The translations under genes were made by a program, and so were the position numbers. Of a stretch of DNA of 64,000 nt, positions 12,726-24,252 are shown piece after piece. The DNA comes from Chalciporus piperatus (lineage: Eukaryota; Basidiomycota; Agaricomycetes; Boletales; Boletaceae), in NCBI GenBank assembly GCA_038093975.1, contig JBBPTG010000010.1, positions 124,001 to 188,000 of the forward strand, in the 5' to 3' direction. Under the pieces are notes generated by a model. It saw nothing but the letters and a program-made list of their open reading frames with translations, had not been told where the DNA came from and made no database searches. Every line of letters starts with the position of its first letter. The stretch's first letter is position 1.

Positions 12726-13419
12726 TCACCAAATCACTGGATTCTCTTCCCAGTTCTCCACCAGGAGAGGGTCATCCTAGAGGATGAGAGTTAGGATGAG
12801 CAAACACAGTCTCGGACAGCGACACCGAGGATAACCTTGTACGTAGCGGCAAACGTGTTGAATCCCCCTCTTAAAACGTACACTTGTTGTTCCTTGTACT
12901 CCTCCTCTTCCCGGAGAGACCGTCTTGCGTCGTATAACTGTCAACTTATCAGCTGCGTACTAGGCTAGCCTATCGAGAGAGATGTCACCCTAGCAGCAAC
13001 CGGCCCACTGTCGACATAATCAGGGACATTATAATTTACGGATTCAGAAAAAAGTAGGCGCACCGCTCTTGGCTGAATTTGCAGTGGAAGATTACCATGG
13101 GCACCTCCTTGGTCTTGCTGACAAGTTCATCAACGCCAGACTGGAATTTCAAAGAAGGGAGATTATACGATCCCTTGATGTTTCCTCCTTTCCAGTCGCT
13201 GTCGCGGACATCGACAACCAAATAGTCTACGTGGTTGATGTGAACACCCAAGTTGGATGTCGAGATATAGTACGATCCCCTACCTTGCCAAGGTTTTTTG
13301 TCGCTCTTGATGATGCTTGCCAATTCCTACCAGTGTCTGGTGTCGGAACTCATCCAACAAAAACCAAGTATTCATACAGCACCGGTGAGACTCCGTGGTA
13401 TATCCTGCGGGTCCGACAT
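12726..13419 (-). CDS. CDC25-like rhodanese-domain phosphatase / arsenate-reductase-type protein (Ibp1/Ych1 family)
   Basis: A small single-domain rhodanese. The start at 13419 encodes MSDPQDIPRSLTGA, and an intron (gtatga..ggtag) joins it to ELASIIKSDKKP. Later exons give DYLVVDVRDSDWKGGNIKGS, VIFHCKFSQERGPVAAR, LYDARRSLREEE, the CDC25/Acr2 hallmark VYVLRGGF, and a last exon ending in NPVIW with its stop at 12726. The active-site loop is CKFSQER, the CX5R phosphatase pattern, with the arginine codon split by an intron. Relatives are S. pombe Ibp1 and yeast Ych1, which show phosphatase or arsenate reductase activity. The role here is not determined. It is about 150 aa, the usual size, and diverges from the FAS1 gene with 511 bp between starts. 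Confidence 0.87.
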
Positions 13420-13930
13420 CTGCGACACAACACGCCGCGCTACGCCGGTTCGAATTCGAGTGCAGAGGTATCTGAACTGACTGAACATGCCAAAGTTTGG
13501 TAAGCAAAGCATCGTGGGATTTGGCGCACTACACCCGAGTGTAATGAAGTTAACAGGGGCCCCTAGTCACTACCGCCTGGTTAGACTCGGAAAACGTCCA
13601 TATACCACTACTATAGGATCACCGGGGATCAACCAGGAGTTGTTTTCTGATATAATCCACCCCGGATCGACAGGAATCGCGGGCTCGATCACGGTAGGTC
13701 AAAGCTCAGATCTGAATGACCGTGGAGTACACTCAGTTGCGCTGTAGTTCCGCAGGGCCTCGATTCAACTGCTCATTTGTTATTCGAGTGGGCAGATGCT
13801 TACTGCGCAGCTGTCATTTCCGAATTTCACCCATTCATATGCGAGGAGGTTATAAATCCGGCCCCTCTCAGCCACTTCAGAGGGGATTTAAAAAGCCTCT
13901 CGACCCGTGAGTTTATCCCAACTAAAGAAC
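13420..13930. promoter_or_regulatory. Divergent intergenic region between rhodanese and FAS1 genes
   Basis: About 510 bp between opposing start codons, expected to carry both promoters. A TATA-like AGGTTATAAAT lies near 13849, about 80 bp upstream of the FAS1 start. No coding sequence is supported. Confidence 0.45.
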
Positions 13931-15658
13931 ATGCGCATTTCGAACCTCCTCCCGCTTGCTTTCGTTGGGGGCGTTTTTGCATTGCCCGTGATAACCTTAC
14001 CCTGGTTTGGCCAGTTTCCTCTGGACAGCATCGTGGGACCATGCATGAGTTATCTCCATGGATTTCAGGAGGAAAGGACTGTTTACCAAATACTAAAAGA
14101 CGATAAGCAGTGAGTTCTGGGGGTACCAATTTCGGACGAGATTCTCATCATAACTGTCCAGCTACTCGCGTCTGGTGAAGGCCATCGACCTGAGCGACGA
14201 CGTGGTCGACCTCTTGAATGATTCGTCCAAGAGGTAAGCATGTTTTAGTCAAAAAGTCCCCTATCTGAGCTCTCCTTCAGCATCACCTTCTTTGCTGTCC
14301 CAAACTCCAAGTTGCCACACCATCATCGATCTCCCCGCGACGATGATGGCGACAGCGAGGATTCCATTTCTTCTCTGGCAGCCAATCCTGATGATGTCAC
14401 CCATGATTTTGGAGACATCATCCGACGGGCAGAGGATCTCGACAAAGAACCCGACTCGCATGAGAAGGAGCGACGCAAGGAATTTCTCGCGCGTATCATC
14501 CGCGGGATCCTTGCATACCATATCCTTCCCGAGAAATACGAAGTGTCAGACCTCGTCCAGAACTCCACCTATGCTACAAACTTGACCCTCGACGATGGCT
14601 CGATGAATTTCAAGCCGCTGAGGTTGAGTGTACTAAGCACCACGGTCCCGCCACGCTTGAAGATCAATATGTTCGTTGAGGTCACTAAGAATGATATCCA
14701 AGCCAAGAATGGTAAGCAGGACATTTCTAACGACGATCCCTATCTTGAATCCTGTTGCAGGTGTCGTTCATCAGATTAATCGTCCCCTGTTCCCCCCTCC
14801 GTCTATCTTCCAAGAGGCGTTTTTCGTGCCGCAGGTTTTTGCTTATTTCGTGAGCACGTTCACTTCTTACATTACAGTGTCGCTGACGTTATTGTAGACG
14901 AGTGCCATTCAACGTGCTGGTCTCACAGGTGCCATTGATCGCTGGTACTATTCTGGAGATGATGAGCACAAAGGTGGATTCCTTGGGGCCACTGAAACCA
15001 CGGCTTTTGCTCCTACTTCAGACGCATTCATGCGCCTCCCCAAGAAGTTAAGGTACTACCTATTCTCACCTTTCGGCTACGATGCTTTGCGAAAACTACT
15101 GGAGTACCACATTGTTCCCAACAATGTTCTGCACACTGGTGAGTGCATATGAAATGAAGCTTTGATGAACGATTCAAATCCTTTACAGATTACTTCCACA
15201 ACTCGTCGTCTGACTTCAATTTCATGGACACCACCGAGTGCTTCGACGATGTTTTGGGGGCACATGCTTACGTGCCACTTTCTACCTTCCCTTACGATGA
15301 TATGGAAAACGGAATCTTCTACGGAAAGTACGCTCCTCTTCCGGAGCTTGTGTATGAGTACAACGCCACCATTCCGACCCTCCTTGAGGATCACCACCTT
15401 CGCATCCATGTCGCCCGCTACAAGTCCAAGTTGCCCCTTCCCGGACTCTCCAAATTCTCCACGACCTTCCGAGTCAACGGGCATGACGTCGGACCGTTCG
15501 ATATTCCCGCGCGCAATGGCGCACTTCATGTGATGCCGATCATTCTTGATCCTCGCGAGGGACGTGACAGTGGTGAACACGAAGACGATGGGAAATACGA
15601 CGAGACTGTCTGGGAGGACTGGGAAGATTGGCTCCCTCAGTGGGCCATGGAGAACTGA
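13931..15658 (+). CDS. Secreted protein with two fasciclin (FAS1) domains
   Basis: The start at 13931 gives a clear signal peptide (MRISNLLPLAFVGGVFALP). The first FAS1 domain carries TVYQILKDD, LVKAIDLSDDV, ITFFAVPNSKL, ILAYHILPEKY and the box GVVHQINRPLFPP. The second carries AIQRAGL, TAFAPTSDAFMRLP, LEYHIVPNNVLHT and GALHVMPIILDP. The first domain is interrupted by a charged insert (about residues 90-140) rich in D, E and R, and the tail after the second domain is acidic and tryptophan-rich, ending QWAMEN. There are about five short introns. Fungal FAS1 proteins are cell-surface, secreted or vacuolar adhesion proteins; no GPI signal is evident here. The exact role is unknown. Confidence 0.85.
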
Positions 15659-15923
15659 GTTCGGAAACGATCAACTGCAAAAAGGAAAACATGCTACGAT
15701 TGCTTTTTATATGGACAATTTTTTATTATGATGTGCAACTATTCAGTTTCCAGATACTTGAATCTTGAATGTATGGTCAGTTTAAAGAGGGTGAACGACG
15801 ATCTCGGATTCCCCACTAGTGGAGTTGCCTATTTAGGTTGCTCTCCTTCTGATCCTAACAAACACAAACAACCATCCAAAGCAACTGCTTCCGGTCAATA
15901 CATTAACTCAGAGTCAAACGACC

Positions 15924-16825
15924 ATGGCGAATACAACAGTCAAAGGTGCATTGTCGATTCACGGCCAGAATCCACAGGTATTTATTTCCTTCTTCATGTG
16001 CTTTGGCTCTGTCTCATCTGCGCAGTTCCTAGTGGAAACTGTTATTCGAAATCGAATATGGGAGTCGACATACTGGAAGGAACATTGCTTCGCGCTGACA
16101 GGTGTGCTTTCCGATTATAGTGTCCTGGATGCCTACTGATCTCGCGTTTAGCTGAGTCGCTCATTGATAAAGCCATCGAGCTCCGCTGTATAGGAGGTGT
16201 CTATGGCAATCAACGACCCACCGAATTCCTCTGTTTACTTTTGAAACTCTTGCAAATTCAACCTGAGAAGGAGATTCTGATTGAATACCTTCAGGCCGAT
16301 GAGTTCAAGTAAGTCGCCTATCCTGATACTGAACGGAATAGTTTGACATGCTTTGCTTTATAGATACATGAGAGCGCTTGCAGCAATGTACATCCGAATG
16401 ACATTCAGTGCGGCCGAGGTGTACGAGACTCTTGAACCTCTGATGAAGGATTACAAAAAGCTGAGGTACCGGGACATGTGTACGTTTCACTTCCTTTCCT
16501 CTCTTCGTTCACTGCTGATGCGCCTGCAGCTGGATACTCCCTAACACACTTTGACCAATTTATCCATAATCTGCTCACTGAAGAAAGAGTCTGTGATATC
16601 ATTCTCCCTCGAATGGCCAAGCGGCAGACTCTGGAGGAGAACGGGGATATTGGCCCTCGCAAGAGTCGATTGTTGGATGCAATGGTAGAACGAGATCGTT
16701 CACCTTCTGTGGATGGACGAAGTCCTTCCCGTTCACGATCACGATCACGTTCCCGTTCACTGTCGCGGTCACCATACCGCTCACGTAGTCGCAGCTTCTC
16801 GCCTGACAGAATGGAAGCAGAATAG
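15924..16825 (+). CDS. PRP38: Pre-mRNA splicing factor PRP38 with RS-rich tail
   Basis: A spliceosomal B-complex protein needed for activation of the U4/U6.U5 tri-snRNP, acting in the nucleus. The start at 15924 reads MANTTVKGALSIHGQNPQ. Exons join to FLVETVIRNRIWESTYWKEHCF, AESLIDKAIELRCIGGVYGN, PTEFLCLLLKLLQIQPEKEI, YMRALAAMYIRMTF and GYSLTHFDQFIHNLLTEERV, the diagnostic PRP38 core. It ends with ILPRMAKRQTLEENGDIGPR and an SR-dipeptide tail (about the last 40 residues) that yeast Prp38 lacks but animal PRP38A has. The tail is coded by an imperfect tandem of TCACGATC/TCCCGTTC-like units near 16725-16800. The stop is 34 bp from the stop of the opposite uL15m gene. Confidence 0.95.
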
Positions 16826-16859
16826 CCTATTAATGTGTAATATATAATCAAGACAATCT

Positions 16860-17826
16860 CTATTCGTCTGTAGCTTGCGGGCGGACGATCTTCTTCGAAA
16901 AGTCCTGAGTCTTGAATGCGAGAAGTTGCTTCGACAATTCTTTCCACCGTTCCGATACAAGTGGATTTTTTCCCACTGCCTCTGGGGACAGGTAACCCCG
17001 GTTCCGCCAATTGGTATACCAAGCTGGCGAAAATGTTAGTTGGCAAATGGTGAATGGGTCAACTAAACTAACTGATATCGTTCCGGCGAGTGGGCGCGGC
17101 GGAGATACGGTCCGTTCGTGCCTTGACACAGTCACGCATGGCAAGGGAGTTGTAGTACTGGCAAAACACACTCCCTCCTTTAGCTTCGACCGCTTCGATA
17201 GCACTCTTGGAGGCACGGGAGGGGGTGATGTGTACGGCCGTCTTCAAGAACCCTGCACCCTGCATAGCACACCATCAATGCGCAACCCAAAATGTATCAG
17301 ACAATGGACACGAACGTTGCCCAACAGTTTAATGCCGTCGTGGACGTTGTGCACACAACCACTCAAGAGCAGTTCTCTTGCAGTAATGGGTTTCTCTGGA
17401 GATGAGGTCAAGCGACCTTGGTCTATCCAATGCTGAAGGCGGTCCAAGTTAATCGCGGCATACGTCTTTCGGTTTCTGCATGAAGGATGTGCATGAGAGA
17501 CTGAGTAGAGGATACGAAGTAAAGAATACGGACTGGTTGACGAAGCCTTTCTTGGGGAACCTCTTGAGTAACGTGGTTTGACCACCTTCGAACCCGGCCT
17601 TGGGCTTCCCGTTCCCGGATCGTGCTTTCTGACCTTTGTGACCGCGTCCCGACGTTCCACCGTATCCTGAACCTTGACCTCGCCCGACGCGTTTTTGCTA
17701 GCGGAATGTTAGCCAGGGTGACTGCTAGTTCGTTTTGCGAGAACATACGTTGTGCAGTGAGCCAAGGGCTGGTCTCAGGTTTGAGAGTGATACTCGCACT
17801 ACCTTTGAGCGAATGACTGAGGACAT
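16860..17826 (-). CDS. Mitochondrial large-subunit ribosomal protein uL15m (MRPL10/MRPL15)
   Basis: The start at 17826 gives [22 protein letters not shown], basic and serine-rich as expected of a mitochondrial presequence. It is spliced to [31 protein letters not shown] and [20 protein letters not shown], the unmistakable uL15 core. The C-terminal part carries [23 protein letters not shown], the uL15 signature, then [14 protein letters not shown] and a basic end at [12 protein letters not shown]. Five or so introns are present. It builds part of the mitoribosome. A start further upstream at 17913 would add about 29 residues, but 17826 fits homologues better. It diverges from MOD5. Confidence 0.93.
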
Positions 17827-18165
17827 GTTGACAGCGTCACAGCGACTGGCAGAAACTTGAGCTCGGATTAAAGTGCAAGGTTCCAGTTTGGGAAATAGTC
17901 CGGGACCAATCAAAATATTCGATTATTTTCGACGAGATGTCGTCAACGCGGACGTCGTTGAACACGATGAGTCTCGTCGTCGATGACCAGTGAGAAAAGT
18001 CAAGAGGGTCATGGACATTGTATCGAGATGTGGGCGTTTTCGTCGTGGCAGACATACTAGAGCACGCCGTGACTCACCTTGCCAGCGATTGCTTAGTACA
18101 TCGAGACTACATCATGCAAGTCAAGTCAACGTCGTAGAAGAGATCACAGGAGCTTCCCCGTTTGC
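17827..18165. promoter_or_regulatory. Divergent promoter region of uL15m and MOD5
   Basis: About 340 bp between opposing starts of two genes with mitochondrial roles. No conserved element was recognised with confidence. Confidence 0.4.
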
Positions 18166-18210
18166 ATGCACACACTCTCGCGGCGTATCTCTATTCCAGC
18201 AGTTTCGCTC

Positions 18211-20128
18211 ATGTCGTCCTCGAAGCCTCTGATCGCCGTCTGTGGGACTACTGGGGTTGGAAAGTCCAAGCTAGGTGTGGAACTCGCACTCAAACTCGCT
18301 CAAGAGGCCAACCGCAATCCCCCCTCCAAGCATGGCTGGCGAGGCGCGCGCATCATCAATGCAGATTCCATGCAAGTCTACACAGGCATGGATGTCATCA
18401 CCAACAAGATCCCTCATTCAGAACGCATGGGTGTGGAGCACCTCCTGATGGACTTCAAGCAGCCCGGGGAGCAGTATGTCGTTGGGCAATGGGTACAAGA
18501 TGCCATTGATGCTGTGAGTGACGTTCCGGAACGTGCTGATCTTCCGGACTTCTCTAATGAATCACACGGCAGATCGAAGAAACACATAACTTGAACCAAA
18601 TCCCCATTGTCGTTGGCGGAACCTCGTATTGGATACAACATCTCTTGTTCCCTAACCGTCTAGCCAACAAAGATTTAAGCTCTACCCCACGAGAAACCAC
18701 CACACCTGCTTGTCAGGTGTCTGCCTCACTCGAACAGGCTATTTCACAATTAACCCCCAATCTCTCGGATCTATGGAGGGCACTGCCAGAATCTCCGCCG
18801 AATGCCACTACTCGCCCAGAGGAAGCACTCGTTTTGCACAGGTTGCTGCAGGCTTTGGATGGACCGGTGGCATCGCGATGGCATTGGCGAGATACTCGCA
18901 AGGTCCTCCGGAACCTGCAGATTATGAAGGAGACTGGGAGAATGCCCAGCGAGATTATAGGTGAGCAGTCCGAGACTGCGTTGACGCCTCGGTATGTACT
19001 CTGTGCTCTGTAAAGATGTCACATCATGGTATAACTCCTCTGAAAAGATATCAAACACTCTGCTTCTGGCTCTATTCGGAACCTTCAGCATTGAACCCTC
19101 GCCTGAATGAGAGAGTCGATGATATGATCAAGGTATTCAAGCCCGTACCTCACCTCGTTTCCATTTGATCATAGACTGTCTTCAAAGTGTGGTCTTTTGG
19201 ATGAAATAAGGTCTTTGCAGAGCATCGCGAGCTCGCCAGCCCACGGAGAGCAGAACGAGCAGAACTCTTTAGCGATAGAGCCGGATTATACACTCGGCAT
19301 TTATCAATGTATAGGTACGCGAAACTTTTCCATCAGAGCACCTGTTATATCAGCCGATAGGTTTCAAGGAATTCCGCGACTTTCTTTTATCGTCAAATGG
19401 TTCTCAGGAAGTGTTTGCTTGTGCGGTAGAAGATATGAAGCAATCGACTCGCAAGTATGCCAGACGGCAGGTCACATGGCTGCGAAACAAACTACTCCCC
19501 GCGATACGCAGCTCCAGCACGAGTTCAGGAGAAACAGTTCCTATCGCTTCAATGTATATACTAAATGCCACAGGTAGGCTTTCGGTGCTTTGGCGATATC
19601 TGGTCATGAAATATTTGTCTTAGTTTTGGGAGACCAATGGATCTCTGACATTCTTTCCCCCGCTGAATCGATCATGACTTGTGAGCCGCAACATTTAGTT
19701 TCGTAGTCGCGACTGACATTTTTTCAAAGCCTTTCTCGGCGGAGAAGAACTTCCGGATCCCGCGTCGTTATCTCCAGTGGCAAAAGCAATGCTCGTTGAT
19801 CAGAATAAGCCGGTCGAGTGCGGTTCATTTGTTATAGTTGGCTCCCTGTGTCCTCACATTCCATGCTAGTCCAGCTGCCGTCCTACAGGCGAGACGCAAG
19901 GTTGTGTGCTCAGTTTGCACCACAGATCCGGGGAGACCAATCATGATCGATCAACAGGAGTGGGATGTGCATCGAGGAACACGACTGCATAGGCGGCTAG
20001 TAGCCAAGGCCAACAAGGCGGCGGAGAGACCCCCCTCCTCCCGCGCTCAGAACCCTATTGCTCCCGAAGGGTCCTCTGGCGATGAGAGCAATGATTGTTC
20101 TGATGAACTATTGCACCTCCCATCATAA
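18211..20128 (+). CDS. MOD5: tRNA dimethylallyltransferase (isopentenyl-A37 synthase)
   Basis: Transfers dimethylallyl from DMAPP to A37 of tRNAs reading UNN codons. The start at 18211 reads MSSSKPLIAVCGTTGVGKSKLG, with the P-loop GTTGVGKS. It continues with INADSMQVYTGMDVITNKIP, VEHLLMDFKQPGEQY and PIVVGGTSYWIQHLLF, the DMAPP and tRNA binding segments. It then has YQTLCFWLYS, LNERVDDMI, YTLGIYQCIG, the FKEF segment, and STRKYARRQVTWLRNKLLP. The C-terminal exon holds a matrin-type C2H2 zinc finger (CSVC..HRGTRLHRRL), a eukaryotic feature of MOD5/TRIT1. About eight introns are present. An in-frame ATG at 18166 would add a basic 15-residue leader (see findings). Length is about 470 aa. Confidence 0.94.
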
Positions 20129-20720
20129 CGTGCGTCAGTCTCTTGTCATCCCCTATTCATCTTCTCTATCACTGATTGTCTGCCCACAGAGAGACTCCAG
20201 CTTGTCAATTGGGCAAGCGTTGACCAGTGATGAACCCACTACACGTCAGGCCATTCCGTCCACCGTTAGACGTGGTCCAGGTTCCAACAACCGGCCGCAT
20301 CATCATGGCCAAATCTCGGAGATAAACGAGCACTGTGTTCCGTTACCTGTATACTCGTTCTAGAGAGATATAGATGGACTCGGAATGTTGTCGAACATTC
20401 CCTTTCCCTCGTGCTTTGGATTAATGTTGGCATCTTGTGTGATTCAGAGGAGTTTTACTGAATGAGAAATACATGTGTAGCTAAGTAGGACAATATGAGG
20501 GGCTGCGAGCATTGCGTTTGTGAAAATTTGTTGTCAGGGTGGAAGTGTCCGCGACGGTCTCGCTTGCCCTCTTCGAGCCATCTGTGTCTGTGAGCGCTGC
20601 GAGCACCGGTCGTAATTTGGCCGCTCGCGACGTTGGTTGCGCTTTGGGGCGTCGTTTTCCGCTTTCTAGAGTGGATAAACATTAGATCGACCTCTCGGCC
20701 GCTTTCTTCAATTTTGAACC
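20129..20720. other. Intergenic stretch between MOD5 and the PHD protein
   Basis: About 590 bp in the same direction. The first 70 bp look like a possible 3' UTR intron (gtgcgtcag..tgcccacag). The rest should hold the MOD5 terminator and the next promoter. No gene is supported. Confidence 0.4.
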
Positions 20721-23700
20721 ATGACCTCGATGGCCGAGGTTCCGGCTTGCTTGTTGCAAGGAGTTCCCGTCCTGCAACCGACGCATCTAGAGGGCATCTC
20801 AGATCCGTCCCTTTCCACTGAAATTTTGCCAGGTCCACCTTCCCTGCTCTCTGTTCAGCAGGCTGCGCAAAAGCGCGACCCAAAGAAACCATCTGCTTTT
20901 ATGTCCTATCTCCCTACATCGGATCCAGGCTCCACCTACTCGGGGCTCATGGCGGGTACTCTCGGTGTCTCAGAAGTCGACGGGCCCCGTCGGAAACGAG
21001 CCAGAGTCTACAAAGGGTACGTTCGCATCCCCTCCTTGCGTCGCTGATACGTCTCTGACTGCCTTCTCGTCACTGGCCCAACCCAAACCCTTGTCTATAC
21101 ACTCTTCATCTACAACGTCCTTTTGCCCGTCCTCTAGGGCTGCCAACGGGCGTGCTCAAAGGGCCACCGCTAGGAGCCTGAACACACACTCTGCAACCAT
21201 CCCTGCCTCCGATCCACTTGCCCCAGACGTACCGCCTTCCCGACAGCCCAGCGTGCCACCTCTCCCAGACTCCGACCCTTTCTCGGCACAACCCGAGTCA
21301 GACGACCCTTCCATGTCAATATCTCGTGCAAACTCGCTGCCTGGTGGTGACGACTTTGTTGCACCGGTCACAACCGAGAGGGCGAGGTCGACGAGGAAAG
21401 ACAAGGGGAAGGGAAAGGACACGGACCGGGTGTTCAGAGTAAAGGAGGAACCTGGAGGAATAAGCTCTCTATCTCCTGAGCCTTTGTTGGGTCTGGTGCG
21501 TGTTCTTCAGCATGTTACTATAATGCGGCACCTCACGCTGTGTACACCCTCTTTAGTTGAACGAGGATCATTGTTCATCATGCAGATCCTTGGGCGCGCT
21601 GGTGTACTGCGATAGTTGTCCTCGAGCATTCCACCTTTGGTGTTTGGACCCTCCTATGGAGGCAGTGGATCTCCCAGATGGCGAAAAGTGGTTTTGTCCA
21701 AGCTGTATCATTCGCAAGGTCCGTGTTTCTGCAAATGACCGGAGGTACGTGATGCTAACTTGCGTTTGGCAGCACCCGCCGCCTAAGCCTGCGCCATCTT
21801 TCATGTCTCCTCTCATTCATCTCGCCCAAACGAGCATCCCCAAAGAATTTCAGCTTCCAGATGACGTCCGAGGGTTTTTTAAGGATGGTCTGTGCACTCT
21901 TTGTTCCACTCTGCCTTTGGCTCATTCTCTGTGCTTTAGTCACCACAGGTGCCAATGGGACCTATGTGGATAACTCGGAACTAAAGCAGCCCCGCCTCAA
22001 GTACGTAAATTCGCTAATTACATTGCCAGTGGCTCATTCTAGCAGTCGTCACGGGCAGCTTGAAGACCGCGATCCATATCGATTGAAAGACCGGAATGGA
22101 GTTCCTGTCCTGTGCTTCAAATGTGGCACTTCAGCACTGCCAAGTGGTCTTGCTGCGTGCGCCCCTTCGAATAAACGTGCCCGCAGATCGACGTCCGTTG
22201 CAAAGAGTTTGACACCAGAAAGTGGAAAAGCCGTCGTTTCTTGCGACTACTGCAATCTCCATTGGCATCTTGACTGCCTTGATCCCCCACTTACGTCTAT
22301 GCCTTCTTTTGGAAAGAAGTGGATGTGCCCCAACCACGCTGATCAGGTTCTCGTGAGTCCTTATTAGCTTTTGGTCAATCTGTGGAGGTTCACTCGACCA
22401 CCATGGATCCTCCTTGGTGAACACAGCAACGGAAACGACGTATCCCAAAGCAGAATGCGACGCCTATCGATATCACTAAACCTAATCAGTGGAACAACGG
22501 CAATATCGAGATCATACACCCTCAGACCGCAGCGATGGCAGAAAAGCTCGTTCTCGATGAGGTGTTGATTAACGGGAGACGGTATAGGGTGCCCGAGCGG
22601 ATAATAATGCTCGATTTTTGGAGCAAGATTAGCAAAGATCAACATCAGGAAGCTAGGTAAGCATGTTTCTCACTCCCAGGTAGGGAGGATTGAATCTCAT
22701 TATCGCGACAGAGAGAGGGATATTCCATCCGCCATGTCATCGCCGTTGACGTCCTTGAGTTCCCTTGATGAGATGGATCAAGACATGCAATTCCAGCCCA
22801 ATTCATCTCAAGAGCCCCTTATGTCGATAGACGATCTACGCACCGCGCAGGTAAGTCTCGTTTGTCAGGTGATAGCCTGCTGGCTCATCTCGTTCTAGTT
22901 ATTATGTGATTTCCGCAATCTGTTTTCTCTGAGCGCGAAGCCTTCGCCAGAACCATCTATCTGGCCTTCGGCGCCACACTTGGGCAGAGCTTTTAGTACT
23001 GCAGAAGCTCAAAAGGTGGCAGATAGAATCATGACTGATTCTAGCACCCAGACCGATCTTGAACCACCCACCGTCGCACCAGCGCCCACGACTGGAGCGA
23101 GGGACGGTACAAGACCAACCGTCGCAAAGGTAAGATTCAACATTGTCTTTGCGCTGAAAGTTAACCTGATTTCGGGAGCAGCGTAAGGCGCCAACCAGGT
23201 CGTCTGCCAGGAATCCCCCCGAGATGGCATCGGAATCACAAGCTCCTGCTGACCTTCATGCTAAGCCGAAACGAGCGAGGATCTCTGTAAAGCTTGAGAA
23301 GGATGACGAAACGATGTCTACTCAGCCAGTAGCCAGTGGGACTACTCAGTCGGTAGGTTGAGCACCGTGATATGCAAGGAAGAAGCATTGAATTGATGTT
23401 CAGATTGCTCCATCACAACCCGAAAAGCCCGAAAGGAAGACTAGGGGCCGCCGGAAAGCCAAGGTGCCTGAGAAGCCTAAGGACGGCGGACCCACGAATG
23501 TCGAACCTGCGCCAGCCGCACCATCAGATCGACCTATACCAACACCGTCCGAACCTGTGCCGCCGCCTCCTGCTCCTCCGCCGTCTCTATCGATTGCGCA
23601 ACCCCCGTCTAAACCTGTGACGCCTAAAGCATCTGTAACCATCACGCAATCCGGCACATCATCTACACCCACCCTCAAAATCCGATTACCCCGACTGTCT

Positions 23701-23916
23701 GCAGTTAGTGCCACGAGTCATTCCAACTTGACACTCCCTACTTTGCAATCTTTTCCCGTCACTGTCCCACCAGTACCTGACACCACCGTGTCCAACGAGT
23801 CGCGACCGCGACGGTCCTTACGTAGGCGAGATTCAGCTTCGGTTTCTGTGAGCGGTGCCTCTTCACACACAGCAGAGGTCGTGGACGACGTGGAGTTGGC
23901 CAAACCTAGTAAGTGA
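20721..23916 (+). CDS. Double-PHD chromatin protein, Rco1/PHF12-like (probable Rpd3S histone deacetylase subunit)
   Basis: The start at 20721 reads MTSMAEVPACLLQGVPVLQP. A low-complexity basic and proline-rich N-terminus is followed by a C4HC3 PHD finger, DHCSSCRSLGALVYCDSCPR..FHLWCLDPP..WFCPSC. After a spacer with IPKEFQLPDDVRGFFKDG comes a second, widely spaced PHD: VLCFKCGTS ... VVSCDYCNLHWHLDCLDPP ... WMCPNH. Order, spacing and the motif between the fingers match Rco1, S. pombe Cph1/Cph2 and human PHF12, which hold Sin3/Rpd3S on transcribed chromatin and read unmodified H3 tails. Downstream exons include GRRYRVPERIIMLDFWSKI and a long P/S/T-rich tail with basic patches. About nine introns are present. 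Complex membership is inferred. An alternative last exon may extend it to 24063. Confidence 0.88.
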
Positions 23917-24252
23917 ACGCGGTATGTTGGTCAATGTCATTCTCACGACTTGCATCAAGAACATAAGCCACCGAGAGGGAGTAGAAAGCATGTTGAATGA
24001 ACAGTAACCAAAGTCATTCAGACACGCAAATTCGCATCGTTCATACGTGGTCGCCGTGGGTAACAGAGTGGTAGTATAAGTGATTCGTGTATTCAACTAG
24101 AAATATATATACGTCCTTCTTGTTGTCGTTCGGCGCCTAGTAGAATCGACGGATTGGTCCAAGTGTTTGCTCCGCCCGGTCAACTAGTTACGAATGTAAG
24201 GCGTTCCGCTTCCTCCATCAGCGCATCAGCCGCATCTCCGTCATCCTCCCCG
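23917..24252. other. Short stretch between the PHD and PDK genes
   Basis: About 335 bp holding either the PHD-gene 3' UTR or its alternative last exon (24005-24063), and the PDK promoter. A TATA-like AATATATATA lies near 24102-24111. Confidence 0.4.

Noticed and set aside
13320..13380. In-frame TAG just before the conserved rhodanese sequence ELASIIK, suggesting a nonsense mutation
   Set aside because: The TAG is the acceptor of an intron (GCT/gtatga..ctggtag/GAA). The true first exon starts at 13419.
16725..16800. Tandem microsatellite-like repeat
   Set aside because: It is the coding sequence of the SR-dipeptide tail of PRP38, so the repetition is explained by the protein.
20455..20892. 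Minus-strand open frame of about 145 codons over the 5' end of the Rco1-like gene
   Set aside because: It overlaps the promoter and first exon of a well-supported gene, shows no known family and no splice support.
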